Below the pieces are notes generated by a model that saw only the letters and a program-made list of their open reading frames with translations, was not told the origin of the DNA and made no database searches. A stretch of DNA of 64,000 nucleotides, taken from positions 31,723 to 95,722 of the forward strand of contig CADAUA010000011.1 in assembly GCA_902791035.1 (NCBI GenBank). The letters are read 5' to 3'. The stretch is from an uncultured Coriobacteriaceae bacterium. GTDB lineage: Bacteria; Actinomycetota; Coriobacteriia; Coriobacteriales; Atopobiaceae. A program made the translations under genes and the position numbers. Each line of letters opens with the position of its first letter. The stretch's first letter is position 1. This document shows, in pieces, positions 16,736 through 26,200 of the stretch.

Positions 16736-18229
16736 CTAGCCGTGCGCCTTGACCTGCCGCACGGCCGCATGCCAGCCGTCGACTTTGACCGTGCGGGTGG
16801 CGTCGTCCATCTGGGGCTCGTAGTAGCTGCGGGTCACGCGGTTGTAGATCTCGTTTGCCTCCCACACGCCCGCAGAGCGCCCCGCCACGAAGGCGGCGCC
16901 TGCGGCCGAGAGCTCGGCCAGGCTGGAGACCACGACCGTGGCGTCGGCGACGTCGGCCTGCATCTGCATTAGGTACGCGTTGCGGGTGGGGCCGCCGTCC
17001 ACGCGGAGCTCCCCCACCTCGATGCCGGAGTCGGCCCGCAGGGCGGCCACCACGTCGGCCACCTGGTACGGGATGCACTCGGCGCAGGCCTTGACCGTCT
17101 CGGCCCGGCCTGTGGTGCGGGTGACGCCCGTGAGCATGCCCGTGGCCTCGGGGTCCCACCAGGGGGCGCCCAGACCGGTGAAGGCGGGCACGAAGTAGGC
17201 GCGGTCCGCCGGGTTGGCGCGGGCGATCACGTCCTCGACCTCGCCGGGGTCTGAGATGAGGCCCATCTGGTCCTTGAGCCAGGTGATGACGGCGCCCGTG
17301 TAGTTGAGGTTGCCCTCCAGCACGTAGGAGCGCTGGCCGCCGAAATCCCAGGCTATGGACGACACGAGGCCATTGCTCGACTCCACGACCTCGGGACCGG
17401 TCTGCATCATCACGGAGCTGCCGGTGCCGTAGGTGGCCTTGGTATCGCCCATCTCGAGGCAGTTCTGGGCGGCAAGCGCGGCCTGGGAGTCACCCAGCAC
17501 GCCGCAGATGGGCACGGCCTCCGGGAAGAGGCCACCCAGCGTGGTGTGGCCAAAGACGGAGTCCGACGGCACGACCGTGGCCAGCGCGCCGCGGGGCACG
17601 CCAAAGTATTCACACAGCTCGTCCGACCACTGGCCGGTGTGCAGGTCCAGCAGCTGGGTGCGGCAGGCGTTGGAGGGCTCGGTGAGAAACGCGTGCTCCT
17701 CGGAGAGCTTGAACACGAGCCAGGAGTCGATGGTGCCCAGGCAGAGGGTGCCGCGCTCGGCCGCCTCGCGAACAGCGGGCTCGTTGCGAAGCAGCCAGGC
17801 CAATTTGGAGGCGGAGAAGTACGGCGAGAGGTCCAAGCCGGAGAGCTCCTTCACGCGCCGGGCCATGCCCTCGCGCGACGCTGCCAGCTCCTCGCACACG
17901 CCCTTGGCGCGGCCGCACTGCCAGACCACGGCGGGGGCCAGGGGCTCGCGGGTCTCGCGGTCCCAGGCCAGGCAGGTCTCGCGCTGGTTGGAGATGCCAA
18001 AGGCCCTGACCTCCCCCGCGCGCACGCCCGCGCGCTTCACGACATCGCGGCAGACGGCCAGCACGTTGGTCATGATCTGCTCGGGGTCGTGGCTCACCCA
18101 GCCCAGGTCGTTCACGATCTGGTCGTGCGGGCGGGCGGTCTTGGCCACCACGGAGCCGTCCTTGGCAAACAGGACTGCCTTGGTGCCCTGGGTGGACTGG
18201 TCGACAGAGAGAACGAACTCGCGGGACAC
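16736..18229 (-). CDS. FGGY-family carbohydrate kinase (glycerol kinase-like)
   Basis: This cytoplasmic kinase phosphorylates a polyol or ketose with ATP. The 497-aa product begins with the phosphate-binding motif SVDQSTQGTKAVLF and contains ISNQRETCLAWDRET and the second FGGY segment YVLEGNLNYTGAVITWLKDQ; ELRVDGGPTRNAYLMQ is the adenosine motif. It resembles glycerol kinase in length and in several segments. However, the neighbours are a split transketolase and an L-fucose-isomerase-like protein, and there is no glycerol dehydrogenase or transporter. A pentulose or branched ketose is therefore the more likely substrate. The GTG start at 18229 is supported by GGAGG six nt upstream. Confidence 0.82.
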   Translation of the reverse strand: MSREFVLSVDQSTQGTKAVLFAKDGSVVAKTARPHDQIVNDLGWVSHDPEQIMTNVLAVCRDVVKRAGVRAGEVRAFGISNQRETCLAWDRETREPLAPAVVWQCGRAKGVCEELAASREGMARRVKELSGLDLSPYFSASKLAWLLRNEPAVREAAERGTLCLGTIDSWLVFKLSEEHAFLTEPSNACRTQLLDLHTGQWSDELCEYFGVPRGALATVVPSDSVFGHTTLGGLFPEAVPICGVLGDSQAALAAQNCLEMGDTKATYGTGSSVMMQTGPEVVESSNGLVSSIAWDFGGQRSYVLEGNLNYTGAVITWLKDQMGLISDPGEVEDVIARANPADRAYFVPAFTGLGAPWWDPEATGMLTGVTRTTGRAETVKACAECIPYQVADVVAALRADSGIEVGELRVDGGPTRNAYLMQMQADVADATVVVSSLAELSAAGAAFVAGRSAGVWEANEIYNRVTRSYYEPQMDDATRTVKVDGWHAAVRQVKAHG

Positions 18230-18260
18230 GGTAGGCCTCCGTATACGTTGAGGGCTGGTG

Positions 18261-18359
18261 GGCAGACATGGGCACAAAGGGGTACTCCCTTAGTGCCCGC
18301 GGGCACTAAGGGAGTACCCCTTTGTGCCCAGGGAGTACCCCTTTGTGCCCATGTCTGCC
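18261..18359. repeat. Family A repeat with a 60-bp perfect palindrome
   Basis: Positions 18270-18329 form a perfect 60-bp palindrome built from two GGGCAC...GTAC...GTGCCC units head to head. The outer 30 bp (18261-18290) is repeated as an exact inverted copy at 18330-18359, so two alternative large hairpins can form. It fills the gap between the transketolase C gene and the kinase gene, starting 7 nt after a stop codon. Confidence 0.9.
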
Positions 18360-18365
18360 CGTGAA

Positions 18366-19319
18366 CTAGGCGCGGGCGAGGAGCTCCTCGGCGGACTTGG
18401 CGATGCCGGCGGCGTCGAGGCCGTAGTAGGCGAAGACCTCCGGGGAGGTGCCGGTGATCACGGGCGCGTCGGGCAGGGCCAGGTTCTTGAGCAGGCGGGG
18501 GCACCTCTCGCCCACCACCTGCGCCACCTGGGAGCCCAGGCCTCCCTGAGGGGCGGCCTCCTCGGCCGTGAGCACGACCTTGGCGTGGCTGGCGGCGGCG
18601 ACCACGGCCTCCGCGTCCAGCGGCTTGATGCAGTACATGTCGAGCACGGAGGCCCTGATGCCCTTCTCGGCCAGGGCGTCGGCCGCGTCGACGGCACCGC
18701 GCACGAGCTCGCCGCAGGCGATGATGGCAATGTCGACGTCCTTCTCGGCCCCGCCACGCACCCAGGTGGCGCGATTGAGCTCGAAGGGGCAGTCGTCCTC
18801 GGTGTAGACGTCCTCCACGGGGTTGCGGCCCACGCGCAGGTAGGCGCACTTGTCGTCCTTGAGCAGGGCGCGGATGAGCTCCGCCGTCTGGAAGCGGTCG
18901 CTGGGCACGTAGACGCGCATGTTTGGGATGGCGCTCATGGCGGCCAGGTCCTGCGCGGAGTGGTGGCTCATGCCCAGGGCGCCGTACGACACGCCGCCCG
19001 AGATGCCGATGAGGGTGACGTTGGTATCGGAGTAGGCGCAGTCCACCTTGGCCTGCTCGTAGGAGCGGGTGGAGACGAAGGAGGCGGGGCTTGCGGCGAA
19101 GGCCTTCTTGCCACAGGCGGCCAGGCCGGCGGCGATGCCCACCAGGTCCTGCTCGGCGATGCCCACCTCCACGGACTGCTCGGGATAGGCGTCGAAGAAG
19201 GGCGCGAGCGAGGCGGAGCCGCGGGAGTCGGAGCAGAGCACCACGACGTCGCGGTCGGTCTTGGCGGCGTCCATGAGGACGTCGCAGATGGCCTTGCGGT
19301 TTGCGATCTTGTTAGGCAC
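18366..19319 (-). CDS. Transketolase C-terminal subunit (pyrimidine-binding and C-terminal domains)
   Basis: This is the second half of a two-gene transketolase. The 317-aa product carries the pyrimidine-binding domain, with ASPASFVSTRSYEQ and GISGGVSYGALGMSHHS, and the C-terminal domain with VVLTAEEAAPQGGLGSQVA. It would pair with the 278-aa N-terminal subunit to transfer a ketol unit between sugar phosphates using TPP and Mg. The GTG start at 19319 is preferred because GGAGGGGA lies upstream; the start overlaps the upstream gene by 8 bp, which favours equimolar synthesis. Split transketolases often serve dedicated sugar pathways rather than the central pentose pathway. Confidence 0.88.
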   Translation of the reverse strand: MPNKIANRKAICDVLMDAAKTDRDVVVLCSDSRGSASLAPFFDAYPEQSVEVGIAEQDLVGIAAGLAACGKKAFAASPASFVSTRSYEQAKVDCAYSDTNVTLIGISGGVSYGALGMSHHSAQDLAAMSAIPNMRVYVPSDRFQTAELIRALLKDDKCAYLRVGRNPVEDVYTEDDCPFELNRATWVRGGAEKDVDIAIIACGELVRGAVDAADALAEKGIRASVLDMYCIKPLDAEAVVAAASHAKVVLTAEEAAPQGGLGSQVAQVVGERCPRLLKNLALPDAPVITGTSPEVFAYYGLDAAGIAKSAEELLARA

Positions 19320-20148
19320 GGAAGGTCCCCTCCTTGTGGGCGGCAAAGTCCGCGACGATCTGCTGGTATTCGTCCTGGTTGGGCAGGTGGTGGTGCCAAG
19401 GGGCCTTGTTCTCCATCAGGGGGCTGCCGTAGCCCTTGGTGGTGTTCGCGATTATCACCGTGGGCTTGCCCTTGGTGTGGGCCGCCAGGTCGAAGGCGTC
19501 GTCGAGGGCGGCGATGTCGTTTCCGGGCACGGAGAGCACGTTCCAGCCAAAGGCCGCCCAGCGCTCCTCCTGGGAGTCCTGCCTCATGACGTCCTCGGTG
19601 GAGCCGGAGATCTGCAGGCGGTTGCGGTCGACCACGGCGCAGAGGTTGTCGAGCGCGTAGTTGCCGCCGCTCATGGCGCCCTCCCACACGGAGCCCTCGG
19701 CCAGCTCGCCGTCGCCCATGAAGACGTAGGTGCGGTAGGCGCGGCCGTCCATGCGGGCGGCGAGCGCCATGCCCACGGCCACGGGCAGGCCGTGGCCCAG
19801 CGAGCCGGAGTTCATCTCGATGCCGGGGAGCTTGTTGTTGGGGTGGCCGATGTAGGGGCTGCCGAACTTGGAGAAGCGCGCCTTCACGTCGGCAAGGTCG
19901 AGGAAGCCCTGCTGGCAGAGGACGGCGTAGTAGGCCTCCATGGCGTGGCCCTTGGAGAGGATGAAGCGGTCGCGGTCGGGGTCGTCCACCGTGGCGGGCG
20001 AGACGTTCAGGTGGTTGGCGTACAGGACGAGAAGGGCGTCGATCACGGACATGTCGCCGCCGATGTGGCCGCCGCCTCCCGCCATGATGATGTCGACGCA
20101 GTCGCGCCGAAGGTCCCAGCGAAGCTGCTCAAGCTCGGTGTGTGTCAT
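19312..20148 (-). CDS. Transketolase N-terminal subunit (TPP/Mg-binding domain)
   Basis: The 278-aa product is the pyrophosphate-binding half of transketolase. It shows GGGGHIGGDMSVIDALLVLY near the N-terminus, RFILSKGHAMEAYYAVL, GSLGHGLPVAVGMALAAR, and the TPP motif GDGELAEGSVWEGAM...NRLQ near residues 145-180. It needs the subunit encoded immediately downstream (8-bp overlap). It follows the isomerase gene by 15 nt and so belongs to the same operon. Substrates are unknown; the pair may act on a kinase product formed by the FGGY protein. Confidence 0.9.
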   Translation of the reverse strand: MTHTELEQLRWDLRRDCVDIIMAGGGGHIGGDMSVIDALLVLYANHLNVSPATVDDPDRDRFILSKGHAMEAYYAVLCQQGFLDLADVKARFSKFGSPYIGHPNNKLPGIEMNSGSLGHGLPVAVGMALAARMDGRAYRTYVFMGDGELAEGSVWEGAMSGGNYALDNLCAVVDRNRLQISGSTEDVMRQDSQEERWAAFGWNVLSVPGNDIAALDDAFDLAAHTKGKPTVIIANTTKGYGSPLMENKAPWHHHLPNQDEYQQIVADFAAHKEGTFRA

Positions 20149-20163
20149 CTGTCTGACTCCTCG

Positions 20164-21579
20164 CTACTCGCCGCGGATGTATGCCTTGACCTCATCCTCG
20201 ATGGGGTCGTAGAGGTCGGCCTTGATGCCCAGGTACTTGCAGGCCTCGTAGAGCACGGGCACCACGTCGGCGTGGATGCCGGCGCAGTGGTGGATGTAGG
20301 GGCCCTCCACGATCTTTGCCTCGAGGCGCTTGACGTTGGCCACCTGGACCCAGAGGTAGGTGCCCATGGAGTGGGGGCCGGCCGGCTCGTCGATGCCCAG
20401 GGCGTTGCCCAGCAGCATGGAGTACTCGCCGTTGTCGCCGTCGAAGCGCGCCAGCGTGACGGCGCCGGCCTTGGCCTCGGCCGTGACGGTGCCGGGGAAG
20501 TCGAAGGCCACGGAGCGCGGGGCCAGGACCGGCCGCTCGCGCGCGACGGAGCAGGCCCAGGGGCCGCAGTGCTGCAGGAGCTCGATGTTGGGCACGTCGG
20601 GGTGGCGCACGGTCCAGTCGGCGAAGAACTGGCGGTGGCGGCCCATGTCGGCGGCCTCGACCAGCAGCGAGGAGATGGCGCCGTGGATGTCGGTCTCGCA
20701 CACGATGGGCACGCCCTGCTCGTTGAAGTACGACATGGCGGCGCAGGGCATGATGCCCAGCTCGTCCTGCATGGCGTTCCAGCACTGGATGGCGCCGGCG
20801 TTGCAGTGGTACTTGTCGAGAAGGCCCTCGATGGCCACGGCCATGGCGCAGACCTTGTCGAAGGACTCGGTCGCGATCCTCACGTCGAAGCGGTCGCGGA
20901 ACCAGGCGCGCTTCTCGTCGAGCGCGGGGCCGCCGGCGGCAAGGGCGCGGCGGGTCTCGATGACGAGCTCGGAGAGGGGCACGGGCGCGAGCTCGATGTT
21001 GAAGCGCTCGAGGAGCTCGGCCTCGTTGCACATGGTGGAGGTGAAGTCGTAGGGACGGGTGCCCATCTGCAGGATGCGGGTGTGACGGAAGGTCTTGACC
21101 ACGTTGCACACGCCCTCGAAGAGCCGGATGCCGCGCTCGAACTCCGGGTCGGTCAGGCGGCAGCCCGCCAGGTAGGTGAAGGGCACCTCGTAGTGGCGCA
21201 GGACCTTGCCGGTGGCAAAGAGGCCGCACTGGGAGTCGCGCAGGCGGCTGCCGTCGGGCTCGATGCCCTCGTCGAGCGGGCCCCACAGCAGCACGGGAAC
21301 GCCCAGCTCGCGGGCCAGGCGGGCGCAGATGTACTCGGTGCCAAAGTTGCAGTGGGCCAGGAAGAGGCCGTCGACCTTCTTGGCTCGGAACTTCTCCACG
21401 ACCTTGAGGCGGTCCTCCTCGTTGTAGAGCAGGCCCTCGTCGTTGATGTCGTCGATGTCCACGAACTCGACGCCCAGCTCGCGCAGGCGGTCGGCCGTGA
21501 GGTTGCGGTACTTGATGGCGTCGGGTGCCGAGAAGATGCTGCGGCGCGTGGGTGCGTAGCCGATCCTGATGTGGTCCAT
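20164..21579 (-). CDS. L-fucose/L-arabinose isomerase-like protein
   Basis: This 471-aa protein has the fold pattern of L-fucose isomerase-family aldose-ketose isomerases. It has an N-terminal Rossmann-like region (IRIGYAPTRRSIFSAPDA), a central segment with AIQCWNAMQDELGIMPCAAM followed by CETDIHGA (candidate metal-binding Glu and Asp), and a C-terminal barrel with EGPYIHHCAGIHADVV. It probably converts an aldose to the ketose phosphorylated by the FGGY kinase. It is the first gene of the minus-strand sugar operon and is divergent from the LacI regulator. The start is preceded by GGAGGGGAC. The substrate is not determined; fucose, arabinose and apiose-type sugars are candidates. Confidence 0.78.
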   Translation of the reverse strand: MDHIRIGYAPTRRSIFSAPDAIKYRNLTADRLRELGVEFVDIDDINDEGLLYNEEDRLKVVEKFRAKKVDGLFLAHCNFGTEYICARLARELGVPVLLWGPLDEGIEPDGSRLRDSQCGLFATGKVLRHYEVPFTYLAGCRLTDPEFERGIRLFEGVCNVVKTFRHTRILQMGTRPYDFTSTMCNEAELLERFNIELAPVPLSELVIETRRALAAGGPALDEKRAWFRDRFDVRIATESFDKVCAMAVAIEGLLDKYHCNAGAIQCWNAMQDELGIMPCAAMSYFNEQGVPIVCETDIHGAISSLLVEAADMGRHRQFFADWTVRHPDVPNIELLQHCGPWACSVARERPVLAPRSVAFDFPGTVTAEAKAGAVTLARFDGDNGEYSMLLGNALGIDEPAGPHSMGTYLWVQVANVKRLEAKIVEGPYIHHCAGIHADVVPVLYEACKYLGIKADLYDPIEDEVKAYIRGE

Positions 21580-21694
21580 GTCCCCTCCGGTTCGTGTGGA
21601 TGGGGTGGCCTGCCCGCGGCGCGCCCCGGATCCCTGAGTACAGCTCCGAGTACATACTGAGCGACCGAGCGAGGCGAGACGGGCTGGCTTGATG

Positions 21695-21715
21695 TTTACT
21701 AAATTCTTGAGTAAA
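21695..21715. promoter_or_regulatory. Perfect palindrome in the divergent isomerase-lacI promoter region
   Basis: TTTACT (21695-21700), nine nt, AGTAAA (21710-21715) is a perfect interrupted inverted repeat. It lies 35 nt before the lacI-type start and about 115 nt before the isomerase start. The same 6-9-6 layout occurs at 9045-9065 (PTS) and, degenerate, at 6879-6899 (xfp). It is the best candidate operator for the LacI protein. Confidence 0.55.
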
Positions 21716-21750
21716 GTGGGGGAGGTTTAGTTCCGTTCGGGGGAGGTCGC

Positions 21751-22845
21751 ATGACGGTCACCGCACGAGACGTCGCAAGGGCCGCAGGGGTCTCCCCCGC
21801 CACCGTGTCGCTGGTGTTTCGCGACAAGCCCGGCGTGGGCGAGAAGACCCGCGAGCACGTGCGCCAGGTAGCGCGCGAGATGGGCTTCGAGTACTCGGGC
21901 AGCGGGACGGTGGGCAAGACCCGCACCCTGCAGCTCGTCATGTACAAGGGCCACGGCGAGGTGGTGAGCCAGACGCCCTTCTTCGAGGACCTCACACAGG
22001 GCATCTCGGAGGAGACCTACCGCCAGGGCTACCACCGGCTGGCCATCTCGTACTTCTACTCCGCCGAGCACGCCTCCGAGCAGCTGGCGGGGCTGCGGTC
22101 GACCAAGTGCGCCGGGATCATCCTCCTGGCCACCGAGATGATGGCGCGCGACGTGGCGCAGTTCGAGCGGCTGGGCGTGCCGATCGTGATCCTGGACTCC
22201 TGGTTCGTGAACAAGCACATGGACTCCGTGGTCATCGACAACCAGCGCGGCGCCTGGGAGGCCACCCGCTACCTGGCCAAGCTGGGCCACACCGATATTG
22301 GCCACGTGATGGGCTCCGCCCACATACGGAACTTCTCGGAGCGGCAGGACGGCTACCGCCAGGCCATGTGGCAGACCGTAGGGCGCGACTTCGACGACGT
22401 GTGCGGCGTGCTCGAGGTGGGCACGACCACGCCCAAGGCGCGCGAAGACGCCCTGGCCTGGATCGAGGGGCTGGAGCAGGGGCGGGTGCCCATGACCTCC
22501 TTTGGCCGCGAGGGCCTGGACCACATACCCACGGCCCTCTTCTGCGACAACGACCTCATGGCCGCCGGCGTGATGCGGGCCCTGCAGGAGAGGGGCTACC
22601 GGATCCCCGAGGACGTCTCCATCGTGGGCTTCGACGACATGCCGGTGTGCCTCGACATGAATCCCGAGCTCACCACCATGGCGGTGCCGGCGCGCCGCAT
22701 GGGGGCGATCTCCGTGCAGCGGCTGGTGCGGCTCATAAACGAGGAGACCTCGGAGGTGGTGCGCGTGAGCGTGCTGCCCGACCTCGTGAAGCGCGGCACG
22801 GTGGCGCGGCCGCGCACCTGGCAGGTCAAGCCAAACGTGAGGTAG
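21751..22845 (+). CDS. LacI-family transcriptional regulator
   Basis: This is a 364-aa DNA-binding repressor. The N-terminal helix-turn-helix reads TARDVARAAGVSPATVSLVF, followed by the hinge helix region. Residues about 65-345 are a periplasmic-binding-protein-like sensor domain, with IPTALFCDNDLMAAGVMRAL and VSIVGFDDMPVCLDMNPELT near the effector site. It is divergent from the sugar operon and probably represses it until a sugar or sugar phosphate binds. GGGGAGG precedes the ATG. Three operator-like sites in the window suggest it also controls the PTS gene and phosphoketolase. Confidence 0.9.
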   Translation: MTVTARDVARAAGVSPATVSLVFRDKPGVGEKTREHVRQVAREMGFEYSGSGTVGKTRTLQLVMYKGHGEVVSQTPFFEDLTQGISEETYRQGYHRLAISYFYSAEHASEQLAGLRSTKCAGIILLATEMMARDVAQFERLGVPIVILDSWFVNKHMDSVVIDNQRGAWEATRYLAKLGHTDIGHVMGSAHIRNFSERQDGYRQAMWQTVGRDFDDVCGVLEVGTTTPKAREDALAWIEGLEQGRVPMTSFGREGLDHIPTALFCDNDLMAAGVMRALQERGYRIPEDVSIVGFDDMPVCLDMNPELTTMAVPARRMGAISVQRLVRLINEETSEVVRVSVLPDLVKRGTVARPRTWQVKPNVR

Positions 22846-22990
22846 GCGCGCGGCGACGGGCGCGGGCGGCCACGGCGGGCGGGGACGCGGGGCGGCCAGT
22901 GCGCCTCAGAAGTTGGGGTGGACCTTGCGGCCCGTGCGAGTCTGTCCGAAGCCTGGGGAGGCCTGCCGGGAGAGAAGGGCACTGCTGTGT

Positions 22991-23090
22991 GCGGGAAATA
23001 ACGGACACAAGTTGGCACCTGACGGCGTTATGCGCCAATCCATCCTGCGGCTATATGATGTTGAACCAACTTCTGTCCGTTGTTTCCCGC
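22991..23090. repeat. Palindromic element with ATAACGGACA ends, copy 1
   Basis: A 100-bp element has 25-bp terminal inverted repeats (22991-23015 and 23066-23090, 23 of 25 matching) carrying GGGAAATAACGGACA. A second copy is at 39583-39676, with shorter ends and a different centre. No transposase is present. The rest of the 22846-23235 gap is GC-rich with no gene. Confidence 0.75.
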
Positions 23091-23235
23091 ACGCCTGGCA
23101 GGTCAGGCCCAGCCTGGAGTGGAAGGGGCGCTGGCGCTGCGGCTGGCCCGGGCTGGGGCCCGCCCCCGGAGGGACGGGCCCTGACGCCGCACGCAGCTGG
23201 CACCGCACGCAGCTGGCACCGCACGCGACGATCCC

Positions 23236-26200
23236 CTACTTGACGCCGGCCTTCTCCTTGGCGGCCTCGATGGCGGCCAGCTGCTCACCGGAGAGGTGAA
23301 TCCTGCCCTCGCCGCGGCCGTAGGTCTTGCCGCCGTCGCCCTGGCCGTCGGCGGCGGTGGGCACGGCGCCGTACGCCGCGTAGGCCGCGCCGGGGTCGGC
23401 CCCCTCGTTCACCAGCGAGTCCTCGAGCTCGCCCTCGTGGCGGCGCGCCGTCACGCCAGCCGGCGCCACCCACTCGCGCTCGGTCGGATCCTCGGTGTTG
23501 GCCACCTTGAACTCCCCGCCGTTCTTGAAGTTCTCCTTGGCCACGCTGATCATGAGCTTGATGCGGTTGAGCTGGTTGACCTCGGAGGCGCCGGGGTCGT
23601 AGTCCACGGCCACAATGTTGCTCTGGGGGTACATCTGGCGCAGGCGCTTGATCACCGACTTGCCGACCACATGGTTGGGCAGGCAGGCGAAGGGCGAGCA
23701 GCAGATGATGTTGGGCGTGCCGGAGGTGATGAGCTCGCACATCTCGGCTGTGAGGAGCCAGCCCTCGCCCATGGTGTTGCAGAGGGAAAGCACCTGCTCG
23801 GCCTGACGGGCCAGGTCCTCGATGGGCGGGTAGGGCTCGAAGCGCTCGGACTTCTCGAGCATCTCGTTGATGGGGTTGCGGATGCCCTGCACGAGGTCGA
23901 TGCCCCAGCGGTGCGTCATGCGGCTGGTAGCCTTCGTCCCCAGCTCGTGGTCCATGTTGATGGCGTTGGACATGCCAAAGAGGAAGAAGTCCACGAGCCC
24001 CGGCACGTTGGCCTCGCAGCCCTCGTTCTCGATCACGCGCACGACCTGGTTGTTTGCCGTGGGGTGGAACTTGACCAGGATCTCGCCCACCACGCCCACG
24101 CGCGGCTTGGACCGGTCGTTCTCGACGGGCAGCTTGTCGAAGGCGTCAATCGTGGACTGGCAGAGCGCATAGAAGCCCTTGATGCTGGCCCCGGGCTTGG
24201 ACAGGAAGACCTTGGCGCGGTCCATGAACTGGTCGTAGAGGGCGTCGGCAGACCCCTTGCGCGCCTCGTAGGGACGCACGCGGTAGAGGCACTGCATGAT
24301 GAGGTCGCCGTACTGCAGGGCGTAGAGGGCCTTGGTGAGGAGCTGGGGGTCGATGATGTTCCAGCCGGGGTTGGACTCGTCGAGGCCGCCCGCCACCGAG
24401 AGCGAGATCACGGGGATGTCGCCGTGGCCGGAGTCGTGCAGGGCCTTGCGGATAAGGGCGATGTAGTTGGTGGCACGGCAGCCGCCGCCCGTCTGGGAGA
24501 TGAGGACGGCCGTACGCGAGAGGTCGTACTTGCCGGAGAGGACGGCCTCCATGAGTTGGCCCGTCGTGAGGATGGACGGGTAGCAGATGTCGTTGTTCAC
24601 GTACTTGAGGCCCGTGTCCACAGCCTTGTGGTCCACGGAGGGCAGGAGCACCACGTTGTACCCGTAGGCGCGAAGCAGGGCCTCCACCAGCTCGAAGTGC
24701 ACGGGGCTCATCTGCGGGGCCAGGATGGTGTAGCCCTCAGCCTGCATGTCCTTGGTGTAGCGGACCTTCTTGAACGCGGCGGACTCGGCCTTGCGGTAGA
24801 CGGGCGGACGGCGGCTGAGGTCGGTGGCGCGGGCGTGCTCGAGCGAGCCGTCGGCACAGCGCACCTCCTGGGGCGCGACCTCGGCCACCGTGCCCTCGGC
24901 CACCTGGCGCTCCAGCTGTGCGCGCTCCTCCTTGAGGGCGGCCATGAGGGAGCGCACGCGGATGCGGGCGGCACCGAGGTTGGACACCTCGTCGATCTTG
25001 AGCACGGTGTAGATCTTGCCCGAGCGCTCCAGGATCTCCTGGACCTCGTCGGTGGTCAGGGCATCAAGGCCGCAACCAAAGCTCTGGAGCTGGATGAGGT
25101 CGAGGTCGTTGCGTTCGGCCACGAAGCGCGCCGCACGGTAGAGGCGGCTGTGGTACATCCACTGGTCAACCACGCGGATGGGCCGCTCCACGGGCACCTT
25201 GTGGGCCACGGAGTCCTCGGTAAGCACGGCAAAGCCAAAGCCGTGGAGCATCTCGGGGATGGCGTGGTTGATCTCGCCGTCGTTGTGGTAGGGACGGCCG
25301 GCCAGCACGATGCCGTGGGCGTCGTTGTCCTCGATCCAGCGCAGGCACTCGTCGCCCGCGCGGTGCATGGCGTCCTTGAACTCCAGGTCGGCCTGCCAGG
25401 CGGCGTTGACGGCCTCGTCGACCTCGCGACGCGTGATGTCGGGCCCGCGGAAGCGGCCCTTGCCCGCGGCGGCGTCGGCCTTGCGCTGCCCCTGGATGAG
25501 CTCGTAGAGGCGCCGCTTGAGCTCGGACTTCTTGTCGTAGGGGATGAAGGGGTCCAGGTACTCGACGCCCGGCGCCGCCAGCTCGTCGACGTTGAGGCCC
25601 AGGGCCTGCGGGTAGCTCATGACGATGGGGCAGTTGTAGTGGTTGGTGGCGGAGTCGTCCTCCTGGCGCTCCCAGCGGATGCAGGGCATCCAGATGAAGT
25701 CCGGGTCCTTGGCCAGCAGGTTCATGATGTGGCCGTGGGAGAGCTTGGCCGGGTAGCACACGGACTCCGACGGCATGGACTCGGTGCCCGCCTCGTAGGT
25801 CTTGCGGGTGGTGGGGTCGGAGAGCACCACCGAGAAGCCCAGCTTGGTGAAGAAGGCGTGCCAGAAGGGGTAGTTCTCGTACATGTTGAGGGCGCGGGGG
25901 ATGCCCACGGTGCCGCGCGGGGCGCGCTCGGGGTCGAGCACCGGCCGGTCGAAGAGGAGCTTGTTCTTGTACTCGAAGAGGTTGGGGGCCTGGGAGCGCT
26001 CCGCCGCCGGCTTGCCCGAGCCCTTCTCGCAGCGGTTGCCCGTGATGAAGCGGCGGCCCTTGCCGAAGGTGTTTATGGTGAGCAGGCAGTTGTTTGAGCA
26101 GCGGCCGCAGTGGGCGTTGGTGTGCTTGACCTGGAGGGAGTCGATGGTCTCGCGCGGAAGTATCGTGGAGATGCCGTCGGCGCCGGCGCGGTCGCGGGCC

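Noticed and set aside
16736..18229. Calling the FGGY protein GlpK outright
   Set aside because: Sequence resembles glycerol kinase, but all neighbours belong to a ketose/transketolase pathway, so the substrate was left open.
23296..26097. 933-codon plus-strand frame opposite the giant activase
   Set aside because: No recognised domain, no start signal, and composition of an antisense shadow.
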